A program made the translations under genes and the position numbers. The notes under the pieces are model-generated. The model worked only from the letters and a program-made list of their open reading frames with translations, did not search any database and had not been told where the DNA came from. DNA of 64,000 nucleotides from Polytrichum commune (taxonomy: Eukaryota > Streptophyta > Polytrichopsida > Polytrichales > Polytrichaceae), in assembly GCA_950295325.1 (NCBI GenBank), contig OX485806.1, forward strand, positions 27,220,001 to 27,284,000. Direction: 5' to 3'. This document shows positions 45,099 through 55,729 of the stretch, one piece after another (positions within the stretch are counted from its first letter, which is position 1; each line of letters begins with the position of its first letter).

Positions 45099-46598
45099 TG
45101 TGTGTGCGCACGTGCACATTCTTACCGCTTTCCACGTGAATTTCTCATTTGAAACCATCAACGAACATTTTAATTCTTACACCACTTGAAACTTGAGTCG
45201 TTTTGGAGTGATAAATGGCTTCAGAAACATCTCATCGTGTAAAACACATCCCTTCTTGGATAAGTGACATTTGTGAGAAACATGTGGATTTACAAACCAA
45301 TGATGGTTGTCTTCATCGCGGGTTTCAACTACACACAAATAAATGCAAATATTTTCAAGTTCCCAATCATATCTTTCAACACCAAGCTCCTTGTGTACGG
45401 AAGTTATCGGCTTCAATACAAAAAATGATTGGTTCCTCGAGTGATAGTGCCACTTGTCACACAAAACATTGCACGGAATTTTCGGTAAGAGTTGGTGTGG
45501 CATGATGTTGACAACCAATGTGCCCGAACTACTAAGTTAAGTTAAAGATCCGGCCATACTTCCGGCTAAGAGAATTGGCTAACGTAAATATGAAAGCTAA
45601 TGATTCTCAAGCCCACGTTGTCTAGTTAGGCTCAAATTAGACTTAACAAATTGGAAGGTGGTTAAGTTTCTAGACCTTGCTTTTATGAAGGTTTCTTAGC
45701 TCATATATACCCACGATTTTAGCTAGTTTTCTTTTAGTGATTGCTTATTAGGTCAATTGGTTTCAAACTGCCATTCATTTCTCAACCAATGAGACATTTT
45801 ATAAAACAATGGTCATGGTCATTGCTCGTTAGTGTAAACATGCCTTGACAAACCCCATAAGTATTTAAAAAGTGAAATAGCATCATAGAATGAGAGCAAG
45901 AGACAACAAGGGATATCAAAATTATTTGAGAACACTGGAAGAATTAGAGTAGATTCCCCCTACTTGGGTCATGTACATTGTCATTCAAAAATCACGACCC
46001 TTCATACTGGCTCGAAGGATGCATTGGACTAAACTTGCATGCCTTTTAAATTTTCCTTTTTTTTTGTCGGCACATATTGAAGATTCAATTGCAGAAATGA
46101 ACCACACAATCAACCACCTTGGGAGAACCAACGCAATCCGAGGGGAAATCAAGAAATAATGGCCATTTGGGGCAGAACCTTCCATGTGACCCATGCCTTT
46201 TAATTTTGTTAGCTATGTCACATATGTTTTCTTTTGCTATGGAACACATATTACAATGTGCTTCATTATTTATAAACTGCGATGCTAAACTATGGAGTCC
46301 ATGTGGGATCTGGTAGTGTCTTATAATAACGATAATATACAATGTCATGCAATCCGACGTGAATTTGAGCCCATTGGCCCTACCCTGCTCAAGGATCCCC
46401 TTGGTGCAAAGTGGGGTTTCCTGCCTACCTTGCACCTACCTTGCAGTGGGTGGGCTCTTGATTTTTCCGTCAAGTAGACAACAAATTTCACCGCCAAGAA
46501 TCAAACCGCCGACCCCTCCATTTGGATTTGGGTACCTCTCCACTCTCGTCCAGTAGTTTAGGGTCATCTTGGGCGAGGCAATGTCTTGTGTAATATAA
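45096..46598. other. Intergenic, no gene seen; repeat K at 46345-46460
   Basis: A 96-codon open frame at 45215-45505 (MASETSHRVKHIPSWI...) has a plausible ATG but no domain I recognise, no intron structure and no conserved copy, so I do not call a gene. 46345-46460 is the second copy of repeat K. The rest is featureless. Confidence 0.5.
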
Positions 46599-47182
46599 GG
46601 GCCACTTCACACACAAGGTTGAAGGCCCCTGACCATGGCAATGTAAGAGCTCTCATTGGTAAAAAAGGCGGAGACCGCCCAAGTTCACTTCACACTAGGA
46701 GGTGAAGGCCTAAAGGCCCAAAGAAAAGTTTGTGAATGAAGAGTCTACATGGAGTCCTACATGGCAAGTTGTGGATAAGGGTGCATGGTCTACCGGAATT
46801 TGTGTCAGACCCACCTCCAAGAGGTGGGCCTGACACAAATTTTGAGAGACCATGATTTTTATTTTATTTTTTCAAGCATTATATATTTCATAATAGATTG
46901 CATGGTAAATTCCAGAACATATTCCATGACATATTCCAAAATAGACAAACACCATGAGGTAATTTTTTTTAATTGATAAAGTTTGAGACGTATTATATTA
47001 AACCAAATCCTCCCCTCTTTTTTCGCCAACAAAATATGCAATGGTCCCACAACATGGTTCATTCTCACTTCACACTATGCTTGAGGGCCCAAGACTACAT
47101 AAAACGGCTTTCCCAATACCCATGGTATGGCCATTGGATGAGAGTCAAGGTCACGGCTCTTGGCTCATGTGTGAAGTGGCCC
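46599..47182. mobile_element. PIF/Harbinger-like MITE (584 bp) with TAA duplication
   Basis: Ends GGGCCACTTCACACACAAGG and, reversed, GGGCCACTTCACACATGAGC. TAA at 46596-46598 and 47183-47185. Related in end sequence to foldback family J (GGGCCACTTCGCACAC). The interior carries an inverted ACCTCCAAGAGGTGGG pair near 46815. Confidence 0.85.
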
Positions 47183-47375
47183 TAAGGTGACCAATTGGCA
47201 AAAGTATAAATTCCAATGGTTTCTAACCAAATTAAGTCAAGGAAACACTCCGCAATGGTCAAAATCTTGAAAAGAAATATTTGAGCCCCATTAAAGCTTC
47301 AAATTTTAAACACTCGATGGATGAAGCATTCTCAAGGAGTTCTTATAACATTTCCAATGGTTTCTTAAGAGTGTT

Positions 47376-47530
47376 CATAACATTATTCATATCCATAACA
47401 ATGTTATGCGGGACTAACAATATTCCTTGGAATATTCCTTGTATTTTCACATTCGGTTTGAATGCGTGGAATATTCCTTAGAATATTGTCAGTCCCGCAT
47501 AACACTGTTATAGATCTGAACAATGTTATG
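47376..47530. mobile_element. MITE family E, most complete copy
   Basis: 155 bp. CATAACATTATTCATATCC at the left, a matching GAACAATGTTATG at the right. Inner arms ACAATGTTATGCGGGACT and AGTCCCGCATAACACTGTT, with a second inner palindrome of TGGAATATTCC motifs. This copy served as reference for the split copy at 25369. Confidence 0.85.
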
Positions 47531-47947
47531 TTTGTTGAGCACCAACAAAGGACCGCATCCATATAATTATAACTATAAAAACACCTTTGGATCTCGTATG
47601 ATAAATTCAAAGGTAAAACTATTGAGATCTATCATAATCACAATTCTCAGTGTTATGATTAGAATTTTCGTGCGATTGATTTAAATTGTAAATCGGTGGA
47701 AACTTACAAGTATATTATGATATTGGAGTGATCAAGTTGTCAAAATGTGTATTTAGAAGCCCCAGTATGCAACTCTCATAATATATGTAGGGAGCATCAA
47801 CATTAAAACGACTTACAAGACAACTTCTGTACAAATTACATCAAATTATACAAATATAAAAGGACCAAAAAGTTGGGCGAAGACCAAATCAAATAAAATG
47901 AGATGTAGAAAAAGTTGGGTTGCATATTTCTTATTAGAAAACATCTC

Positions 47948-47948
47948 A

Positions 47949-48009
<61 letters not shown>
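47948..48009. repeat. Compound (CA)n(TA)n microsatellite
   Basis: About 14 CA units directly followed by about 16 TA units. It generates artificial repetitive open frames on the minus strand. Confidence 0.95.
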
Positions 48010-48012
<3 letters not shown>

Positions 48013-49595
48013 CACCTATTCTTTTAACCTTGTAGATCATCTAATTTTAAAAGATCCACATGAGTAATTGCCTCTGACTAAATTAAAAGTCACTGGCAAT
48101 GTTTTATTTATAATTAAATATATTAAAGAACCCAAAAAGTTGGGTAGTGTGGCTTATGGTACATGTATTAGAAAAACTCATATGATTAGGTTTTTTTTTT
48201 GCAATTATATGGTTTGGGGAATATTCATTTCTTATATATAATTACATTTTTGGATTCCTTGTTAGAAGGGCTATAAGAGTTTCTTACATTAACACAAATT
48301 ATGTCACTCGAGATTGGACTAAAATACATTATAAGCGATTGTAATTAGGGCCATATAATATGGAAGTTGCGTACCCAAGTTAGAAGTGGCCACTTCATGA
48401 GGCATAGAGGATAACCATAAATATGATATCTTAACATCAAGTTTGTGAAGATAGCGTACAATTTCAACAACCGTGTTTGGATCTTGTGTGTGTGTGTTGA
48501 ATTGTGGCTAAAAATACTTTCTTCTAGCAAAATCTAGTCATTATGAATTTTGGTGGATATCATTTTGGGACATATAAGCCATTACCACTCAAATGAACAC
48601 GATGTACCTATACGAGGACAACTAAAGATCCAATGAATGCACAAGGTACAAGAAAATGAGAGAGAGAGGAGGAGGAGGAGGAGGAGAGAATCACTTGGAA
48701 AGAGGACGAAGGGGATTTTGTGTAAATTTAAAAAGTGAAGAATATAAAAAAAGTAGAAAATGAGGGTATTGTAAACTAAATTTGAGAATGTAATATGTAT
48801 ACTTTAATAATATTTTTTAAATATATGGAACATTCCCATGAATATGCATATTGCTTCATAACGCCCATAAATATCTCATTATCGCATGTGACCCTTGAAA
48901 TTACAGGGGGATTTAACCCCCGCGGAGGGGGGGGGGGGAAGAAGGAGGTAGGGCAGCGAGAGAGAAAATAGATCTTGCTTGTTTTTTTTCTTTCTCTTGT
49001 GCAATCACGATGTACCCTTTCTATAAGTTTTCATTTTCTAGACGATATGTCACATGTGAATATAGACACTTTTCCTTCATGACATAAAATAGTGCGCCAA
49101 ATAAAACTTCAAACCCATACGTTGACAAAATGCACAACTCTAAGACTCGGTGAGGACCTTTATGAATGGTGTAGATAGGCCCGTTGGATCTTTAAGGACT
49201 AAGATGTCAATGCATTTTGAACACAAAGCAAGAGCCATTTCATACATTGGAGGAGTGTCTTGAATCAAGCGAAATGCCATGTGTACGTGACTAGGTAGCA
49301 AGGATTTTCAAACTTCAACATAAGCCCCAACTTCGAGAGCTTGAATGGACCCCAAAGACCTTATAGGTCACCTAGGTGGGGCACATTGACTTGGTGTAAC
49401 CATTACAATAAAATCCATGTATACTCCTTGAGACACGACAACATGCCTACATTGCCAAAAAAAATTGTGCCATGGATATGGTAGGCATTGCGGTAACCTA
49501 TGACCTTGGGATGTGATTTTCGAAGCCTTTAAACCGCACAAGAGCCTATAATATATATTAGGTATTTTTTTACTATACCAATTAGAGTTACAAAT
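48010..49595. other. Intergenic, no gene seen
   Basis: AT-rich. GAGGAG repeats near 48665-48685 and an 11-G run near 48930 are the only landmarks. No coding or RNA signature. Confidence 0.5.
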
Positions 49596-49599
49596 TGAA

Positions 49600-49870
49600 A
49601 ACTTTTGTTGCATTAGCAAATCTACAGTGTAACGTTAACAAGAATCGGATTGCAAAATCTGATCTACTTTGATTTAGTTATGGTCATTACAAAGTGTGTA
49701 CATTTGTAGATTCTTCGACTAAATATACACGTCTTCTCAACCATGTTCATTGTTGCGTGTGGAGTAGTCAATGAAACTTGAAGACGTGATCCAATATAGT
49801 TCAGTTGTGTGACTTTGTGGCATGTGTTATTTGCTATGAGCACCCAACTACACACCAATCAAATGCAGGT
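49600..49870 (+). repeat. Family H copy
   Basis: Blocks TTGCATTAGCAAATCTACAG, CAAGAATCGGATTGCAAAAT, TTGTAGATTCTTCGACT, GTTCATTGTTGCGTGTGGAG and ACACACCAATCAAATGC in the usual family order. Confidence 0.75.
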
Positions 49871-50462
49871 GGTTGATTAAGAGAATAACCAAAGAACATT
49901 GCACACCTTATGTAGCTCCATGGGGGCTCCGCTCTTTTGTTACTTGTCCCCGAGGTCTAAAACTCAAAGTGAGGTGGCATCTCTTGAATCGTCAACCACT
50001 TATTTTGTTCTCATCCTTTTACTTGTGGTTGTGTATATTGTATGTAATAGAATCTCTTCCCAATTTGCAAATCTAAATAGTGTAACCTCACTTCTAGAGT
50101 CCCAAATACGAGGGAGAAACCATCACACATTGAATATGACGAATAATTGATGTAAGTCTAGTCACCGCATACGAATGGCTAAAAAATTACCAAGTGAGTA
50201 GTTGTGTATAGAAAAAAAAAAAAAAACGATAAAGATTTGAAACATGTATCAAATCTCAACACAAAAATCAAATATGTTTCTTAGATGTACTTTTTGATGG
50301 AGACCACCGTTACTATTAGTGATGTACCAACATTAAAGATAGAAGTCTTTTGAATGTCTAACATGACATTGATACCTTGAACAAGGCCCCATGTGTATAT
50401 AAATTCACACTTCCACTCCTCCCCCCCCCCCCAACACCCCTAAAGGCATAGTATGTATTGGC

Positions 50463-51200
50463 TCAATTGTTTGGGAAGGTTTTTGGGCATAACTTGTCTT
50501 AAACACTATCTGTAGTTCTCTAGTAGGTTGGCACCTTCTTCCCTAATAATTAAATTAAAGTGCAAAAGTAAGTTATGCAACGCATAAAATAATTTTCTGG
50601 AATTGGGCATATTGAAAAAGTAATTTAAAATAAGCCAGACATTTATCCAAGTCATTTCTATAATTCATGAATGGTTTTCCTAATTTTAGCTATGGCTGCT
50701 ACGATTAACCTAAACACTTTCCTTAACCAACATTCCTTCCCATAAAGTTTGTGTTTTACTTGTATGTAAGTGTTTTGCTAGGCATCAAATTTTGGATGAA
50801 GACATTGTTGAAGTTATTCGATGCTACTTTGTTGGATTCCAGTGAATGCCGCTTGCATTATTGTGCTTTCATGCACTCTTTGAATGTGTGTGTTTTATTT
50901 ATTATTTATTTTAATTTTTGACACTTAAGGAAAATAAATTCCCATAAACTTAGGCACCTTTGAAACGATTTGCTGCCCAAGTTGCTAGAGAGCTACAATA
51001 GTGAAAATCCAAGTCCAACTTGTTACATGTTGTGAGATTTCGATGTTTCTTTATTGATTCAAGCCATATTCTATAGATTCCTCGTAAATGGTTGGTAATT
51101 TTCTTGAAGTCTTGAATTTCCACTGGTTATTTCTCAAACTCAACCGGTTCATTTGTAACTAAGTTAATGGTTGGTTCTCCCATTCATTGTATTGGCTCAA
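50463..51200 (+). repeat. Family G copy split by an inserted element
   Basis: The left end (AATTGTTTGGGAAGG, TTTTTGGGCATAACTT) lies at 50463-50503. The rest (AATCCAAGTCCAACTTGTTA, CTCAACCGGTTCATTTGTAA) resumes at about 50990. Between them, 50520-50985 begins TAGTAGGTTGGCACCTT and is related to the element at 34690-35611. The insertion post-dates this family G copy. Confidence 0.65.
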
Positions 51201-51949
51201 ATCCACACATCAAATGGCACCAAATTCTCCTCTTTGATGATACCTTGCCATCGTGGGGTGAGGGGAGGAGCCAACGTGGAATCCATGGCCACAAAAAATT
51301 GCAAAATTGCTCATAAGCACAACATCAACGAAAATTTCAAGAACACCACCGTTGTTTATTAAATTATGTGTGTTGGTGGAGAACACTAAGTTGGCACTCT
51401 TCACAAATGGAACCATTCAAAGTGCAAAAGGGCTTTGAGAGACTTTTCTCCCTTCAAGGGTGTCAAATCCACATGTGAAGTGGCACAAGGGGCTCAATAG
51501 GTACTCATCTTTGGTGACATAAGTTAATGCACCATTTGGGCAAGGGTCTTGAATTCAGATCTTTTTTTAAAAAAATTTTTTTTCCCATAAGGGATGCAAA
51601 TTGGTTCCGTTCTTGCAACTAATTTTTTTTCAATTTGTGTCCAAAAAAAAACAAAAAATAAGGGATGCAATTTTTCTAAAAAACTGTCAAAGCATTTGTC
51701 AAGAGCTTCATAAGAAACACTTGGTCCTCTTTTCGTTTTGTGTATGTTGATAACTAAACTCCTAAAATTCACAAGTTTTTATCACTTATGGAGGTCATTT
51801 AAGTTTTGTTAGGGTAGATGGTGCTAAAACCAACACCCCACCCAAATATGAACATCCTATAATCTTGTACATTCCATACATGTTGATTATGGGAATGTCC
51901 ACCATCTTAACACGTGTTGCTTGGGGAAGGGTGAGTGAATCCTTAAATG
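51201..51949. other. Intergenic, no gene seen
   Basis: A-rich and T-rich runs at 51560-51660. Short open frames on both strands lack any signature. Confidence 0.5.
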
Positions 51950-52600
51950 ACATGGGGGGTCTCAATATACAACCATATACATAATTTATACGGGCTTCAC
52001 TAGGTTCATAAACTATACTTTATATATTTATTTGTATTGATATATGCACGAAAAATCAATTTATTTTAGACAAGGTTGCTTTTGACATGATTAGCTAACA
52101 ATGAAAGTATGTATCCCAAATCTTCTTCTTCTTCTTCTTAAAAATTGTTTGGCTCAAAGAGGCCCAATTTGTGCCTCTTAGATGCTTCAAAGTTCAACCC
52201 CAAGGCCTTAACATGGATCCCATGGCAAACTTTGAGGTTGAGCCATTGAAGGCCGGAATGGTACGCATACGGATGACCTTCTTGGCACTAGATTTTTAGT
52301 GCACGGCGGGTCCACCCAATTACAATGAAGGTATTTGGGTGAACTGGATGTTTTCAGCCAACTATGTGGGAACCCAAGGGATTGCCCTCTGCAAAGACAT
52401 GTGTAGGCCAACTTGGCCACACGAATTGAAGGTGTTCACCTTCGAAAGGAGACAATAGTCAATGGGAGCCCCTCTGATTCTTGTAACGCCCAGCTTGTGA
52501 TTACATGTAGAATGAGAGTGACTCAAGAATGAAGCAACATCATGATTCATGCCAGTGGGAACATTGGAGACGTCTTCCTTTTTTTCTTGGTTGCGAATCA
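51950..52600 (+). repeat. Family I copy
   Basis: Blocks GGTCTCAATATACAACCATA, AGACAAGGTTGCTTTTGACA, CCAACTATGTGGGAACCCAA, AAGGTGTTCACCTTCGAAAG, TGAAGCAACATCATGATTCA and GGGAACATTGGAGACGTC follow the order seen at 22.5-24.1 kb, with a large internal deletion relative to it. Confidence 0.7.
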
Positions 52601-53186
52601 CCTACTTATAAAATTTAGAGACCTTGTAACTGTTGTATACATTATGCATTGGTGCGTGTTGAAATCTCGAGTTAATTGTTGACAATAATCATTTAGATAT
52701 TATACATTTATCCAATAATTGTATCTACACTCATACTTTAGATTGGCAGTTTTAGCACCATCTCCGTTGTGCAAGATGCCTCCATTCACTACTACATGAG
52801 TAGTTGAGGCAACAACAAACAAATTCGTTGAACTAAAGTTTTAGTGTTTACTATATAGGTGCCAAATCATATAGATTACGACACTGATTCAAATACCTGT
52901 TTTCGTTTAAAACGTTTGATTGACACCACCCTAGTTTTTTGTTTTTTGTTTTTGTTGTTGTTGTTGTTTGAGCTATACATGACATGGGCAAACATGGTCA
53001 AAAACCTTGCATTTGATTGGCAATTGTGTTTTGGAACTATACTTCCCTCGTGTGAGCCCTATTTGTATGAAGATAAGTGTCATGCCATGGGTTACACTTA
53101 CAAGGTGGGGAACGGTGTGTGGGCATTGTGGGAACAAAGTGCCCCGGTTGGGAACAATAGTAGGCAACTCTCCACACTACAAGTTA
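52601..53186. other. Intergenic, no gene seen
   Basis: An open frame at 52859-53320 runs into the MITE that follows and has no domain signature. (GTT)n lies near 52950-52970. Confidence 0.5.
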
Positions 53187-53689
53187 GGGCCGCTTTACAC
53201 CTAGAGGCTAGGCCAATTCGTTGTGTAAGAGGCTTGAAATCCTCACTTGTGATTGGTCAAAAGGTTGAAATCGGCCCCAACCCCTTTACATCTAGAGACC
53301 GGGCCGATTTGGTGGTATGAATTTTCTAATCAAAAAATGCATGGTATGACACGACCTGAGCTCATTGAATTGGGTGCACCCAAAAGGAGGGCCAATTCTC
53401 GGCCTTGAGGCCAATGTCAAATTTTAATAATAAAATAAAATAAAAATCTTAAAGCGAACCATATCCATTGGATTATGTGGAAATATGAACAACTCTATGC
53501 TAGATTATGCTAGATTTATTGAATCGGCCTAGCTTCTTTGCCCTAAGGCCTTTACATATGGGAAAATGGCCCCCATTATAATCTTATTATAATGTGTAGT
53601 TGAGGCCGGCCTCCAACCCAAAAGAGGCTAAAATTTCATGTAATCGGCCTCAAGGGGAATTGGCCCAGCCTCTAGGTGTAAAGCGACCC
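53187..53689. mobile_element. PIF/Harbinger-like MITE (503 bp) with TTA duplication
   Basis: Ends GGGCCGCTTTACACCTAGAG and, reversed, GGGTCGCTTTACACCTAGAG. TTA at 53184-53186 and 53690-53692. The interior has GGCCGATT/AATCGGCC inverted segments and a TATGCTAGATTATGCTAGAT direct repeat. Truncated relative at 38167-38474. Confidence 0.88.
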
Positions 53690-54930
53690 TTACCTCCAAC
53701 TAGGCCATCCGAGATGAGTATTCGACCTTGGAATAGCATGCATGTGCACCCCCATAATACACTTGAACCTTTCCCAATTGGATCGTTCAACATAAGAAAC
53801 ATGTTCAAACACGTCATATTCACAAACTTTTAGGGTTTGCTTTGAAAACGTGATAAAAAGAAGTGAACAAAAAAGGGAAATTAAACTAATTGCTATGGAT
53901 AAGGTAGGTGAGGCTAATTCAGTTAGCCTCCATAATTGGACACTCTTTTTGGCTCTCAATTGTCAATACAATTGCCCTAATTCGGTGGAGGAGTAATATA
54001 TGTTCATCTAGTTGCCACCTTGATGACATATGGGTTAGTCACCTTTGCAATAATCAAACTACACTGATCATCCTTCATAATTAGGAGTGTTGCCCACTGA
54101 GCCCTAAAGAGGCTTGCTTTTTGTGGGCAAATTAGAAGGTGGCGTGTGATTGTGAGGTGCCGACCAACTTGTTTCGTGGGTATCATGAATTAAAAAGCCA
54201 AATCAACAACATCTCATCTTATCCGTGACCGCTTAGAGACATGACACATTCAATAAACACCCCTCACAATTGGGAGGACCTATGTATTGACATTAAACTT
54301 GGTTTTCAATTGGCAAATGACTCGTGTAAATTTTGCGAGTGATGTCATCCACTTACTCAACATTGAACGACGGAATAGTTCCCCCCTACAACACCGTATT
54401 GGGAAGCAAAGAACCTTTGATTCTAGAGCCTAGACCAACACCTTCTAAACTCCGATTTCAACGATTTCAAATTCTCATGTCTTGCCTCACAATTGCTAAC
54501 ATGCTCAAGCTTCTAAAACTGAAATCCATCGGTTGGTTGATTCCATGTGGCTGGAGGTGTCCACATTAGCCTCATCTACCTTATCTATTTGCTTAGGCAC
54601 TACAACAACAACACTCTTTGGACATTGCAACAATGTTGGGACGGAGTTGGTTGTTTATGGCCATAAATGCAAAGTGCATTTGTTTCATGGTTATTGCCAT
54701 GGTTGGTTTGCAAAGGTTTTGTCAACGTGGACACACACTCTTGTCTTTGTGTGGGTTCAATCTCCTTGCCCCGCTTCCAAGCCCAACGCGGGATTACCGA
54801 GGTGTTATATGAGAGTAAGTTTATTTATCAATGAAAACCATTGGCATGTGGTTAATTTTTGGAATAAAGAGTAAAGATTGCATAAGGTAGATGGGTCTCA
54901 AGTGACTCATTTTGGGAATCTGATCCTTAT
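53690..54930. other. Intergenic, no gene seen
   Basis: No recognisable gene. Open frames of 78 and 113 codons (54333-54874) have no domain signature and no splice structure that would extend them. Confidence 0.5.
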
Positions 54931-54931
54931 A

Positions 54932-55289
54932 CACTCTAAACTCCGTAATGTCAACTTCCTTAATGTCACTATTTTTCTTATATTCCAAAACCCCATGGAA
55001 CAAATGTTCTCGGTTTAAATCTCACTCCTTGTTATCGTATTTACCTCCCATTGTTTCACGGATTTTGACATCAAAATAAACCACTAGAGAATTCAAACCA
55101 CACGCTCGCACACAACACGTTAACATCATTGTAGTTATTGTCATTATTGCAAGTTGACTTTGTGTTATTCTATAATATTGTATGCTACACTAATTCTCTT
55201 TTATCATACACCCATGATAACACTACGTAACTCCTTAATATCACGTACACTTTGGTTGCCACGAGCGTGAAATTACAGAGTTTAGAGTG
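54932..55289. mobile_element. MITE family F copy with TA duplication
   Basis: 358 bp. Left end CACTCTAAACTCCGTAAT; right end, reversed, CACTCTAAACTCTGTAAT. TA at 54930-54931 and 55290-55291. Collinear with the 25521 copy (GGTTTAAATCTCACTCCTT, ACACTTTGGTTGCCACG). Confidence 0.85.
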
Positions 55290-55299
55290 TATTTGATTG

Positions 55300-55625
55300 G
55301 TACGTGGTTCGTTGAGGACCAAAGAGCAAACATCATAAATACATGTGTTTAAAGGAGACTGGACCGCATCTTCAAATCTGAATAACTATTCTACACTCAA
55401 CAAGAGACATAGTTGGGGAGGACTTATGCATCTAGTTAAAAAACCAACACACATGCACTTTCAATAACGGTAACTGAATCAAGGGTGGTCTGATTTTCAA
55501 TCCGGTTTTTTTCACATGTTTCATCGTAGATTTGCTAATGCAACATGAGTTTTGTTGTGTAAATCTAGTCGGTGGACGTTGGAGAACATACAATATGAAC
55601 CAAATAACACCCACATGTGCCTTAT
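55300..55625 (-). repeat. Family H copy, reverse orientation
   Basis: Reading the minus strand gives AATCTACGATGAAACATGTG, ATTGAAAATCAGACCACCC, AAAGTGCATGTGTGTTGG, ACACATGTATTTATGATGTT and GGTCCTCAACGAACCACG, the family H order. Confidence 0.75.
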
Positions 55626-55729
55626 TTGATAATCTATTCCCATGTTTAAGATTTGAAATAAGAATATCGCCAATTCTATTTGGGAAAGGAAAGAAAGAAA
55701 AAAGATAAGATAGAAATTGCTTGCATGGA

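Noticed and set aside
45215-45505. 96-codon open frame starting MASETSHRVKHIPSW
   Set aside because: Plausible start but no domain, no exon continuation and no second copy; not enough to call a gene.
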